A DNA stretch of 40,178 bases from Flavobacteriaceae bacterium (GCA_024762795.1 JANTGS010000019.1:1-40178); one strand, 5' to 3'; counted from the stretch's first letter, positions 25,607 through 34,116 are shown. Notes: generated by a model not told the origin, from the sequence alone. Numbers and translations are program-made.

Positions 25607-26863
25607 ATGTATGCTCTTGTAGACTGTAATAATTTTTACGCTTCGTGTGAGCGGGTCTTCCGGCCCGACCTGCAAAATAAGCCTATTGCCATCCTGTCAA
25701 ATAATGACGGATGTGTGATCGCACGCAGTAATGAAGCCAAAAGATTTATTCCTATGGGAGCTCCGGCATTTAAATTTGAAAAGATCTTTAAAAAAGAACA
25801 TATTCATGTTTTTTCTTCCAATTATGCGCTCTATGGCGATATGAGTACACGGGTGATGAATATTCTTTCGGGGTTTACCCCTGAAATAGAAGTATACTCC
25901 ATAGATGAAGCCTTTATGGATTTTAGCGGATTTGAGAAATACAACTTTTCCGAATACGGGAAAAAGATCAGATATAAGGTTACTAAGAGTACCGGGATAC
26001 CCATAAGTATAGGCTTTGCTCCTACCAAAGCACTGACCAAAGTGGCAAACAGAATCGCCAAGAAATTTCCGGAGCAGACCAGGGGAGTATATCTTATAGA
26101 TTCGGAAGAAAAAAGGATCAAAGCCCTTAAATGGCTAAAAATAAGTGATGTATGGGGAATCGGCCGTAAGCATACAAAACGCTTAAAGGCAAAAAACATT
26201 CATACGGCTTACGATTTTACAAGGCTTCCGGATGCCTGGGTACAAAAAGAAATGAGTGTGGTTGGCCTGAGGCTGAAGCATGAGCTGGAAGGGAAACCGC
26301 GTCTTGGCCTTGACGAAATAAAGAATAAAAAAGTTATTGCTACTACACGTTCTTTTGAAAGAATGTACACGGATTATGAAAATCTGAAAGAGCGTATCAC
26401 CACTTTTACTGTCAGCTGTGCCGAAAAACTTCGCCGGCAGAGATCACACTGTAACCTGATAATGATCTTTTTGCATACCAACGGCCACAGGAAAGACCTG
26501 AAACAATACAGCCGGAATATCGTGGTCAAAACCGAATATCCCACAAATTCAAGTATCGATCTGGTTCGGTATGCCCTGCAAGGGCTCAAAGCTATCTATA
26601 AAAAGGGTTATGCCTATAAGAAAGCAGGAGTCATTGTAATGGAACTGACCCCGGAAAGCAATCCACAGATCGGGCTGTTTAAAAACGAAGATCCCAGACA
26701 TAAGGTTTTAATGCAACATATAGATCATCTCAATAAAAGTATCGGATATCAGAAGGTAAGATTTGCCGGACAGGATCTGCAGCGGATGTGGAAAATGAAT
26801 CAGAACAGCCTGTCGCCCAGATATACCACGCGTCTGGACGAAGTAATAGAACTAAAAGTATAA
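25607..26863 (+). CDS. Y-family DNA polymerase, UmuC-type
   Basis: A 418-aa translesion polymerase. Metal-binding residues are visible: Asp6 in MYALVDCNNFYASCERVFRP, and Asp100-Glu101 in YSIDEAFMDF. SNNDGCVIARSNEAK and GIPISIGFAPTKALTKVANR are typical of UmuC rather than DinB, and the C-terminal UmuC-specific domain ends near RYTTRLDEVIELKV. Length equals E. coli UmuC (422 aa). UmuC is usually preceded by a LexA-like UmuD; here the upstream gene is YggS and no umuD frame exists nearby. A weak TAACTTTA box precedes it, and no SOS operator was recognised. The next gene, a nuclease fusion, follows 24 bases later. Confidence 0.93.
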   Translation: MYALVDCNNFYASCERVFRPDLQNKPIAILSNNDGCVIARSNEAKRFIPMGAPAFKFEKIFKKEHIHVFSSNYALYGDMSTRVMNILSGFTPEIEVYSIDEAFMDFSGFEKYNFSEYGKKIRYKVTKSTGIPISIGFAPTKALTKVANRIAKKFPEQTRGVYLIDSEEKRIKALKWLKISDVWGIGRKHTKRLKAKNIHTAYDFTRLPDAWVQKEMSVVGLRLKHELEGKPRLGLDEIKNKKVIATTRSFERMYTDYENLKERITTFTVSCAEKLRRQRSHCNLIMIFLHTNGHRKDLKQYSRNIVVKTEYPTNSSIDLVRYALQGLKAIYKKGYAYKKAGVIVMELTPESNPQIGLFKNEDPRHKVLMQHIDHLNKSIGYQKVRFAGQDLQRMWKMNQNSLSPRYTTRLDEVIELKV

Positions 26864-26887
26864 CATGATCAAAAGCAAAGAGAAAGA

Positions 26888-27970
26888 ATGAATTATGCAA
26901 TTTTAGATATAGAGACAACCGGTGGAAAATACAATGAAGAATCCATCACCGAAATTGCTATTCATAAATTTGACGGACATAACGTAGTGGAATCACTGAT
27001 CAGCCTGATCAATCCTGAAAAGGAAATACAGCCTTTTGTTGTAAAACTTACCGGGATCAACAACAAAATGCTGAAAAATGCGCCTAAATTTTACGAAATA
27101 GCCAAAAGAATTATTGAGATCACCAATGATTGTGTACTCGTGGCTCACAATTCTAATTTTGATTATCGTATTCTGAAAACAGAATTCAGGCGACTGGGTT
27201 ATGATTTTGATATTCCAACACTTTGCACGGTTGAACTGAGCAAAAAACTAATTCCGGGACTGGAATCATACAGTTTGGGAAAACTTTGCCGGGCCATAGG
27301 AATACCGGTAAGCGACCGCCACCGTGCCAACGGAGATGCGCTGGCTACGGTAAAACTTTTTGAATTGCTCCTGCAAAAGGACATCCGTAAAGAGATCATA
27401 AAAAAATCGATAAAATCGGGAAACAAAAGAGATCTCCCTCAAAAATTACTAAGAATCCTCGATGAACTTCCCAGTAAAACAGGCGTTTTTTATATGCACA
27501 GATACAACGGGGAGATCATTTACATCGGCAAAGGCCGGGATATTAAAAAGAGTGTGAACAAGGTATTTTTAAGAAATTCAAAATACATGCGCCAGATGCT
27601 CAAGGAAATGGCCGATGTTACCTATGAAGAAACCGGAAGTACTTTGGTAAAAAGGATCAAATATCTGGAAGAGATCACACAACATAAACCGAAGTACAAC
27701 AAGAAGCTTAACCACAACGAGTTTAATTTTGGTTTTTCCAATCCCAATATGGTCATCATAGACAAAGGTAAAAATGTGATGGAAAAATCGGTACTCCTTA
27801 TAGAGAATAACCAGTTCAAAGGCTACGGATTTACCGATCTGAATCATCAGATCGACAATATTGAGATCCTGAGATCGTTAGTAACTCAAAATAACTATTC
27901 ATACAAATTTAACAATATCATTCATTCCTATCTGCAAAAAGAAAAAGTTGAAAAAATAATCCGATTTTAA
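26888..27970 (+). CDS. DnaQ-like exonuclease fused to a degenerate GIY-YIG (UvrC-N/Cho-like) domain
   Basis: A 360-aa two-domain protein. Residues 1-165 are a DEDDh 3'-5' exonuclease: Asp7/Glu9 (DIET), Asp92 (NFDYRIL), His145 and Asp150 (DRHRANGD), as in the DnaQ epsilon subunit. Residues about 195-275 have the UvrC-type GIY-YIG fold: GVFY (199-202), IYIGKG (211-216) and HKPKYNKKL. The catalytic Arg of that domain (KKR in UvrC) is Ser222 here, and the catalytic Glu (LLLE in UvrC) aligns with Tyr259 in RIKYLEEIT, so the nick-making site appears lost. The last ~85 residues form a domain I do not recognise. DnaQ-UvrC fusions exist elsewhere (for example mycobacteria). Pairing with UmuC suggests a DNA-damage role. 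Confidence 0.85.
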   Translation: MNYAILDIETTGGKYNEESITEIAIHKFDGHNVVESLISLINPEKEIQPFVVKLTGINNKMLKNAPKFYEIAKRIIEITNDCVLVAHNSNFDYRILKTEFRRLGYDFDIPTLCTVELSKKLIPGLESYSLGKLCRAIGIPVSDRHRANGDALATVKLFELLLQKDIRKEIIKKSIKSGNKRDLPQKLLRILDELPSKTGVFYMHRYNGEIIYIGKGRDIKKSVNKVFLRNSKYMRQMLKEMADVTYEETGSTLVKRIKYLEEITQHKPKYNKKLNHNEFNFGFSNPNMVIIDKGKNVMEKSVLLIENNQFKGYGFTDLNHQIDNIEILRSLVTQNNYSYKFNNIIHSYLQKEKVEKIIRF

Positions 27971-27974
27971 TTCT

Positions 27975-29540
27975 ATGAGAAAGAGCCTGATCCTCCTGAT
28001 TCTTCTTAGCTTCAGCATTGCTACTGCACAAAAAAAACAAAAAAACCATATACTTTCGGGAAGATCTCAGCAGCAGAACTTTCGATGAAAACCTATGAAA
28101 AAGATACCACAGCCAATGCTTTTGTCTTGGCCGAATTTGGAGATGTTTCCGTTAAAAATGAGAACAGCAGTATCTTTCTCAGATCCAACGTATATAAAAA
28201 GATCAAAATACTGAATAACGACGGGAAAGATCATGCTACAGTTCAAGTTTACCTGTATAATGGTAAACAAAGCAAAGAAAAAGTAAACCATCTAAAGGCT
28301 GTTACTCATAACTTAGGGGAACCTGATCAAAATCTGAATCCTAAAAGAGTTTATACCAAAACCATCAATGATCACTGGAGTGAGCTCACCTTTACTTTTC
28401 CAAATGTCAAGGCAGGAAGTGTACTGGAATATACTTATAATCTCGATTCAAAATTCTTCTTTACTTTTCAGGGATGGACTTTCCAGTCGGATATACCGAA
28501 GATCTACAGCGAGTTTCATGCTTCAATACCGGGCAACTGGAGATATAACAGGCATCTTGTTGGAAGTTTAAAACTTGACAATAATATTGCAGGAATCAAA
28601 AAAGATTGTTTCTCCATTGGCAGTGGTACAACAGCAAATTGCGAAGAACTTACCTATGCCATGAAAGATGTTCCGGCTTTTATTATTGAGGATGATTATA
28701 CCAATTCACCTAAAAATTACAGGTCGAGAATTAAATTTGATCTGGCAGAAATTTTCTATACCGATGGTAGTACTAAAAAATACACAAAAACCTGGAAGGA
28801 TACAGATAAACGCCTGAAATACAATAAGAATATAGAGAAAAGTGCCAATAATGATAAGTTCTTTTTAAAAAGTTCTACCTCCTGATCTTTTAAAAACCGA
28901 GAATGATCTGGAAAGAGCCAAAAAGATCTTTTATCATATCAGGGACCATTATGCATTTAATTCTGAGAAAGAAGGTATTTTCGATCAGATCGATGTAAAA
29001 AAAGCCCACAAGGAAAAATTGGGAAATTTATCTGAAATCAATCACGGACTCATCAATGCATTACAGGCGGGAGATATTGATGCAAAGATCTTCCTCTCCT
29101 CTACAAGGGAAAATGGTTTTCCTACCAAATTGCATCCGGTGATGACCGATTTCAATTACCTGATGGCTTTTGTAAATATTGATGGAAAAGAATATTTACT
29201 CGATGCATCAGAAAAAAATCTCCCTTTTAATATGGTTTCCTATGATGCTTTGAATAGTTTTTGGAAGAGTAATGGATTTTGATAAAGGCAGTTACTGGTA
29301 TGATTTTGTCCATAAAATATCTACGCTTGAAAAGATTAAAATCGTTTCAAGTCTGGATGATGGAGATTATTTATAGCAAATATTGTAAAACAAGATTATA
29401 AAATATTAATTTATACCAAGATCAGCCTGCTAAAGACCCTTTATGCCCCAAGTGATTATGAATATTTAAAAGGTTTATTCAGTGAAATTATTAAATTTCA
29501 GAATAGTTTTATAATTTTAGAAAAAAAAATATCTAATTGA
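27975..29540 (+). pseudogene. Decayed DUF3857/transglutaminase-like secreted protein
   Basis: The remains of a gene for an exported DUF3857 protein with a transglutaminase-like middle. The signal peptide (MRKSLILLILLSFSIATAQ) lies in one frame and the DUF3857 body (GKISAAELSMKTYEKD onward, from about 28050) in another. A third frame from about 28872 gives LPPDLLKTENDLERAKK and the transglutaminase region, which again shifts near 29262 to FGRVMDFDKGSYWYDF. Each shift sits in a homopolymer: A7 at 28039-28045, A5 at 28867-28871, T5 at 29258-29262; one base gained or lost repairs each. After a stop near 29370 only the C-terminal end survives (KTLYAPSDYEYLKGLFSEII). Intact relatives are about 640 aa by memory, so several hundred bases have also been deleted. 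It is not a working gene as read. Confidence 0.82.
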
Positions 29541-30370
29541 GTACACAGAACGAAAAGAAGAACTGGAAACAACATCTGTTTGAGATCATTTATGAAGCCG
29601 ATACCAAAGAAGGCAAATTATTTGATGTAGTACTGTTATGGGTAATTCTTTACAGCATTGTACTGGTTATGCTGGAAAGTGTTAGATCACTGGATGAAAA
29701 ATACCACAATTTTTTCTATATCTCTGAGTGGATCATTACCATACTTTTTACAATAGAATATATCATCAGGGTGATCAGTGTTAAGGATCCTAAAAAATAC
29801 ATTTTTAGTTTTTACGGAATTATCGATTTTCTTTCTACCATTCCTATGTATCTTTCATTTGTATTTGCCGGAGGCCATGCACTGATCGCATTACGTGCCT
29901 TGCGTTTATTGAGGGTCTTTAGAATCTTAAAACTGGTACGCTTTGTTGGAGAGGCCAATAAATTACGGGCAGCCCTAAAAGCAAGCCGGTTTAAAATACT
30001 GGTCTTCTTACTGGCCGTTGTGATCTTATGTGTTATTCTGGGCACGGTTATGTACCTGATAGAGGGAGACGATAGTGGTTTTACCAGTATCCCAAGAAGT
30101 GTTTACTGGGCGGTGGTTACTCTAACCACAGTGGGGTACGGAGATATTCACCCTACTTCTGCTTTAGGACAATTTATCGCAAGCCTTGTAATGATCCTCG
30201 GTTACGGTATCATTGCCATTCCAACAGGAATCGTTACCGCTGAATATTCTAAGCAGACCCCACACCATGAGGTTCATTTGAATACACAAACCTGTCCGAA
30301 TTGCTCAGCCGATAATCACAAGGATGGTGCTAAATATTGTTACAAATGTGGTGAAAGATTAAAAGATTAA
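29537..30370 (+). CDS. Voltage-gated-type potassium channel with C-terminal zinc ribbon
   Basis: A 277-aa ion channel subunit with six helices. S1 is at about 30-48 and S2 at 62-80. The S4 voltage sensor is ALIALRALRLLRVFRILKLV, with charges at 120, 123, 126, 129, 132 and 135. The pore helix and selectivity filter are TLTTVGYGD at 195-203, followed by an S6 around 211-235. The TVGYGD filter indicates K+ selectivity. Residues 253-271 carry CPNC...CYKC (Cys253/256/268/271), a zinc ribbon facing the cytoplasm. The start is TTG (29537), overlapping the TGA of the preceding pseudogene by three bases, a sign of former translational coupling. A 6-bp hairpin TGTTGT/ACAACA at 30373-30390 separates it from the convergent gene. 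Confidence 0.9.
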   Translation: MSTQNEKKNWKQHLFEIIYEADTKEGKLFDVVLLWVILYSIVLVMLESVRSLDEKYHNFFYISEWIITILFTIEYIIRVISVKDPKKYIFSFYGIIDFLSTIPMYLSFVFAGGHALIALRALRLLRVFRILKLVRFVGEANKLRAALKASRFKILVFLLAVVILCVILGTVMYLIEGDDSGFTSIPRSVYWAVVTLTTVGYGDIHPTSALGQFIASLVMILGYGIIAIPTGIVTAEYSKQTPHHEVHLNTQTCPNCSADNHKDGAKYCYKCGERLKD

Positions 30371-30382
30371 GGTGTTGTTTAT

Positions 30383-31060
30383 TTACAACAAATAAGCTCC
30401 TGCAAAAGCTACAAGAAATCCCAGCAGGATGGCCATAAATTTCTTTAAATTAAAATGATGATTGTCGGAACTTTCAAACAGAATTGCTGTTGAGATATGC
30501 AGAAAGACACCAATAATAACAGCCGTAACTTCCTTATGATAAAGCTCCAGGAATGGAATTTTTCCTGCCAGTAAGCTTCCCAGGGGACTCATTAAAGCAA
30601 AAAAACTGATAAAAATATAAACAGCTGTTTTTGATAAATTTGTATTTTTAAGAAAAATAAAAAGTATAACTGCAACCGGCACTTTATGTATCACAATTGC
30701 CCATAAAAGCTGGCTGTGATTATCAAATCCCAGGGGCATACCTTCTAATAAAGCATGTATACTTAAACTAATAAAAAGCATCCAGCTTACATCGGCATCG
30801 TGACCATGTACATGTCCGTGCTCTGCTCCTTTTGAAAAGTACTCAAGAACAGTCTGGATCACAATACCCAAAAGAATGAACAATCCTATATTTTTCTGAC
30901 TGTCCTGATAAACCTCCGGTAAGAGGTGTAGAACCGTAATAGATAATAAATAAGCACCACTAAAAGATAAGAACAGTTGTATCCACTTTTTATCCTTGGC
31001 AAAGAATCCGGCAGTGAAAACCCCTAAAAAAACAGCGAGTATTAGGATTATATAACTCAT
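30383..31060 (-). CDS. ZIP family metal transporter
   Basis: A 225-aa membrane protein of the ZIP (zinc/iron permease) family, moving divalent metal into the cytoplasm. About seven to eight helices are visible. The family's metal-binding helices are seen as ALLEGMPLGFDNHSQ (about 112-126) and AIVIHKVPVAVILFIF (about 131-146), and a His-rich loop EHGHVHGHDADV precedes them at 80-91. Metal specificity, zinc or iron, cannot be read from the sequence. Its start overlaps the stop of the upstream methyltransferase gene by 4 bases, so the two are cotranscribed on the minus strand. Confidence 0.9.
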   Translation of the reverse strand: MSYIILILAVFLGVFTAGFFAKDKKWIQLFLSFSGAYLLSITVLHLLPEVYQDSQKNIGLFILLGIVIQTVLEYFSKGAEHGHVHGHDADVSWMLFISLSIHALLEGMPLGFDNHSQLLWAIVIHKVPVAVILFIFLKNTNLSKTAVYIFISFFALMSPLGSLLAGKIPFLELYHKEVTAVIIGVFLHISTAILFESSDNHHFNLKKFMAILLGFLVAFAGAYLL

Positions 31061-31782
31061 TCAAAAATAATTATCAAACGTTCAGAATTTTCTTCATCAA
31101 AGGGATTCAGATCATAATCACCAAAAGTATGCTTTATTTTTAAGCCGGCAATTTCTCCCATCTCCTTAAATTTACTCAAATCAATACACTTTAAGTGCTC
31201 TTCAAATTCATAAGATCTGTCCCCGGCATCAAATTTTATTTTTTTAACCAGATTATTATTATCAATACAACGGGAGATCTTAAAATCAATAGCATCTCTT
31301 CTGACCACTTCTTCTGGTACCAAATTATTACGTATTTGTTGAATATTCAGAAAATCGATCACAATGATCCCCGATGGATTTAAAGCCCTGACAAAATTTT
31401 GCAATACGGCAATATTATCCTCTTCGTCAAAATATCCGAAACTGGTAAATAAATTTAAAACTGTATCGTATTTATCCGGAAGCGGCTTCATCATATCGTG
31501 AATAAAAAAAGAAAGATCTTCTTTCTCAAAATTTTTAGCAGAACTTATACTCTTTTCCGACAGATCAGCACCATAGACCCTATACCCTAGCTTGTTTAAA
31601 AAAACCGAATGCCTACCTTTTCCACAAGGTAGATCCAGAATTTTACTGCGCTTAGGCAGATCTAAAAACCGCATCAGATTAATCATAAATCGCTCAGCCT
31701 CAGCCTCATCCCTATGATTGTATAGTTGATGATAAAAAGGGGTATCAAACCAGCTTTGATACCAAAGATCTTTTTCTGACAT
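31057..31782 (-). CDS. Class I SAM-dependent methyltransferase
   Basis: A 241-aa small-molecule-type methyltransferase. The SAM motif I is ILDLPCGKGRHSVFLNKLG, with motif II YGADLSE and a post-I acidic loop SFFIHDMMKPLPDKYDTVLNL. No specific target is recognisable. The ATG at 31782 (MSEKDLWYQSWFDTPFYHQLY) is chosen. A longer frame reaches a TTG at 31815, but a TATTTTTG promoter box overlaps that codon, so the transcript should start after it. It is the first gene of a two-gene operon with the ZIP transporter, and divergent from an RlmL-like methyltransferase. Confidence 0.88.
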   Translation of the reverse strand: MSEKDLWYQSWFDTPFYHQLYNHRDEAEAERFMINLMRFLDLPKRSKILDLPCGKGRHSVFLNKLGYRVYGADLSEKSISSAKNFEKEDLSFFIHDMMKPLPDKYDTVLNLFTSFGYFDEEDNIAVLQNFVRALNPSGIIVIDFLNIQQIRNNLVPEEVVRRDAIDFKISRCIDNNNLVKKIKFDAGDRSYEFEEHLKCIDLSKFKEMGEIAGLKIKHTFGDYDLNPFDEENSERLIIIFE

Positions 31783-31812
31783 ATCTATATACTTATCAGA
31801 TTTAAAAATATA

Positions 31813-31820
31813 CAAAAATA
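31813..31820 (-). promoter_or_regulatory. -7 promoter box for the methyltransferase-ZIP operon
   Basis: TATTTTTG on the minus strand, an exact TAnnTTTG, 31 bases before the chosen ATG at 31782. It overlaps the upstream TTG and so argues against that longer start. Confidence 0.5.
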
Positions 31821-31824
31821 AGTA

Positions 31825-31852
31825 TTTGCAATAATTAATAAGAGTATTTTTG
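31825..31852 (+). promoter_or_regulatory. Promoter of the RlmL-like gene, close to the start codon
   Basis: TTTG at 31825-31828 and TATTTTTG at 31845-31852 are separated by 16 bases, near the TTTG-N17-23-TAnnTTTG pattern of Bacteroidetes. The ATG starts 5 bases after the -7 box, so the transcript would have almost no leader. Confidence 0.5.
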
Positions 31853-31856
31853 TAAG

Positions 31857-33017
31857 ATGGAAGAAAATTTTAAAATGACGGCCAAAACCCTTTTCGGATT
31901 TGAGTCAATTTTAGCTAACGAATTACGCCGGTTGGGAGCCATGAGCGTCAAGGAAGGAGTACGAAATGTAACATTTATAGGAGATAAAGGTTTTATGTAT
32001 AAAGCTAATCTGGCCTTACGAACTGCAATCAGAATTCTTAAACCCATCAAAAAATTCAGAATCTATGATGAACACGATCTGTATAAAAAGATTCAGCAGA
32101 TCAGATGGGAAGATTATTTCCATACAAAAAACACCTTTGCCATTGAGGCAGCCGTACATTCCGAAAAATTTACCCATTCTCATTATATTTCATTAAAAAC
32201 AAAGGATGCCATTGTAGATTATTTCAGAGACAGATACAATGAGCGGCCGAGCATAGATCTGAGACATCCTGATATGATGATCAATATACATATCAAAGAG
32301 GATCAATGTACAGTTTCCCTTGACAGCTCGGGCTCTTCCCTCCACAAACGCGGTTATCGAACTGCAACCAATATTGCCCCGATCAATGAGGTTTTTGCTG
32401 CCGGGCTTATTATGCTGAGTGGTTACAACGGAAGTCAGAATTTTCTGGATCCTATGTGTGGCAGTGGTACCATGCTGATCGAAGCTGCCATGATTGCCAA
32501 CAATATTCCGGCCAATATCAACCGGCCTGAGTTCGGTTTTGAGAAATGGGCAGATTATGATGAAGACTTATTCAATCTTATCCATGATTCACTGTTAAAA
32601 AAAATTACCTCTTCCGATAAGAAGATCATGGGATTTGATAAGGCAACTTCTGCAGTAAGAAAAGCCAAAGATAATATAAAAAATGCCGGACTTGAAGAGT
32701 TCATTACGGTTGAAAAAAAGGATTTCTTTGATTCTGAAAATCCCATTGGTGAAAATACCATCGTTTGCTTTAACCCACCCTACGGCGAACGCCTGGAAAT
32801 TAATGTTCCTGTTTTTTACAGAGAAATCGGTAATACACTTAAAAAAGGCTATACAGGAACTAACGTATGGTTTATTACTTCTGATTTTAGCAACGGACTT
32901 AAAAATGTTGGTTTACGGACTTCCCGAAAAATTAAGGTTTATAACGGAAAACTGGAATGCCGTTTTGTAAAATATGAAATGTATAAAGGAACAAAAAAGA
33001 TCCGTAAGACGGAATGA
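31857..33017 (+). CDS. THUMP-domain rRNA methyltransferase, RlmL N-half/YpsC-type
   Basis: A 386-aa RNA methyltransferase. Residues about 45-155 form a THUMP RNA-binding domain after a short N-terminal NFLD-like segment (AKTLFGFESILANELRRLGA). Catalytic domain: motif I DPMCGSGT at 198-205, followed by LIEAAMIANNIPANI, and motif IV NPPYGER at 306-312, the pattern of N2-guanine methyltransferases such as RlmL, which modifies G2445 of 23S rRNA. It lacks the C-terminal RlmK half found in gamma-proteobacteria, so it corresponds to the single-domain YpsC form. Exact rRNA position is by homology only. The transcript may be leaderless. Confidence 0.9.
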   Translation: MEENFKMTAKTLFGFESILANELRRLGAMSVKEGVRNVTFIGDKGFMYKANLALRTAIRILKPIKKFRIYDEHDLYKKIQQIRWEDYFHTKNTFAIEAAVHSEKFTHSHYISLKTKDAIVDYFRDRYNERPSIDLRHPDMMINIHIKEDQCTVSLDSSGSSLHKRGYRTATNIAPINEVFAAGLIMLSGYNGSQNFLDPMCGSGTMLIEAAMIANNIPANINRPEFGFEKWADYDEDLFNLIHDSLLKKITSSDKKIMGFDKATSAVRKAKDNIKNAGLEEFITVEKKDFFDSENPIGENTIVCFNPPYGERLEINVPVFYREIGNTLKKGYTGTNVWFITSDFSNGLKNVGLRTSRKIKVYNGKLECRFVKYEMYKGTKKIRKTE

Positions 33018-33032
33018 TGCAGAAAGACTTAT

Positions 33033-33479
33033 TCAATAGAATTCCTGATCATTTCTTAAAATTTTCAGCATATGAAATCCGTAGATCTCATAGCCCTCAT
33101 TGTAATAAAACTTATGTGATTTTCTGTTTCCGGTAAAAGTGTTCAGCTCCGTTGCTTCACATCCTTTTTCTTTCAGGTAAGTATAGATCTTTTCAAAAAA
33201 ATACCGGCCAAGCCCTTTATTTCTATAGTCTGAGTTGATAATAACATGATCAACTTCTGCACTTTTCCCAATATAATGACGTGTACTGTACCAGAGTCCG
33301 CAAATTCCGATCAGTTGTTCACGGTCATACAACCCGAGGCACTCATAATTTTGTTCGGTCATTTCCTTTAGTCTTTCCTTTAAAACCTTTTCGGGAGTAT
33401 TTTCATTTAAGATCCGCAACAGCGGAATGATACTAAATATTTCTTCTTTTTTAACAATTTTAACCTCGAGATCTTTCAT
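33033..33479 (-). CDS. GNAT family N-acetyltransferase
   Basis: A 148-aa acetyltransferase. The acetyl-CoA pyrophosphate loop is seen in VDHVIINSDYRNKGLGRYFFEKIYTYLKEKG (the R/Q-x-x-G-x-G/A form RNKGLG). It ends with the usual CEATELNTFTGNRKSHKFYYNEGYE segment, where N and Y near the end shape the last strand. The substrate is unknown. It converges with the RlmL-like gene across a 15-base gap and diverges from another GNAT gene 44 bases away. Confidence 0.88.
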   Translation of the reverse strand: MKDLEVKIVKKEEIFSIIPLLRILNENTPEKVLKERLKEMTEQNYECLGLYDREQLIGICGLWYSTRHYIGKSAEVDHVIINSDYRNKGLGRYFFEKIYTYLKEKGCEATELNTFTGNRKSHKFYYNEGYEIYGFHMLKILRNDQEFY

Positions 33480-33523
33480 AAAATGCTAATTTAGTAAGCA
33501 TAAATATAAAAAGATTCTGAAGA

Positions 33524-33955
33524 ATGATATCGATAAATTTTATAAGTCCTAAAGAAACAGTGGGTATAAGAAAAATTGTTCTCAGGAAAAATATTGAACT
33601 CCCCTCTGTATTTCAAGGAGATCATGATCTAGATACTTTTCATCTCGGGCTTTTTTACAATGAGCAGTTGGTATCAGTTGTCAGTTTTATGAAAAATGGT
33701 CATCCCGATTTTAAAGGTAATCAATACCAACTTAGAGGTATGGCAACTTTAGAAGAATTTCAAAATAAGAGATTCGGTAATAAACTCATAGAATATGCCG
33801 ATAAAATATTAGAAAAAAGAAATACTGATCTGGTGTGGTGCAATGCCAGAGTTAAGGCTCTAAATTTTTATAAAAAGCAAGGATTTAAGGTTCATGGAAA
33901 AGAATTTGAGATCCCTCTTATTGGTGGTCATTTTGTAATGTTCAAACCTATTTGA
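33524..33955 (+). CDS. GNAT family N-acetyltransferase
   Basis: A 143-aa acetyltransferase of a different subgroup from its divergent neighbour. The central region reads QYQLRGMATLEEFQNKRFGNKLIEYADKIL, where the pyrophosphate loop EFQNKRFGNKL is less canonical than Q/RxxGxG/A. The closing VWCNARVKALNFYKKQGFKVHGKEFE is typical of the family. The substrate is unknown. The low sequence likeness to the neighbour argues against a recent duplication. Confidence 0.85.
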   Translation: MISINFISPKETVGIRKIVLRKNIELPSVFQGDHDLDTFHLGLFYNEQLVSVVSFMKNGHPDFKGNQYQLRGMATLEEFQNKRFGNKLIEYADKILEKRNTDLVWCNARVKALNFYKKQGFKVHGKEFEIPLIGGHFVMFKPI

Positions 33956-34017
33956 TAAGTGTACATACTAAACAATTGATTTTAACGTTATTAAACTATT
34001 AACAATAACGTTTATTT

Positions 34018-34116
34018 ATGATCATTTCGGATAAAGATAGAGAGATTTTCGTAAAAGTAGTTTTTACTGCAGCCCTTGTTTTATTGTTTGCTTTTATCAT
34101 TTATTACAATCTATGA
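34018..34116 (+). CDS. Possible 32-aa single-pass membrane peptide
   Basis: ATG to TGA encodes a 32-residue peptide with a charged head (MIISDKDREIFVK) and one hydrophobic helix (VVFTAALVLLFAFIIYYNL) with a tyrosine-rich end. The composition is that of small membrane proteins, and an intrinsic terminator follows 46 bases after the stop. No consensus promoter is evident, and I know no homologue. A chance frame cannot be ruled out. Confidence 0.42.
   Translation: MIISDKDREIFVKVVFTAALVLLFAFIIYYNL

Noticed and set aside
29019-29282. An independent 87-aa gene
   Set aside because: It is the transglutaminase segment of the broken DUF3857 gene in a shifted frame, without its own start signals.
33033-33955. 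Divergent GNAT pair as a toxin-antitoxin or recent duplication
   Set aside because: Both are full enzymes with low likeness to each other; no small partner gene or operon overlap is present.
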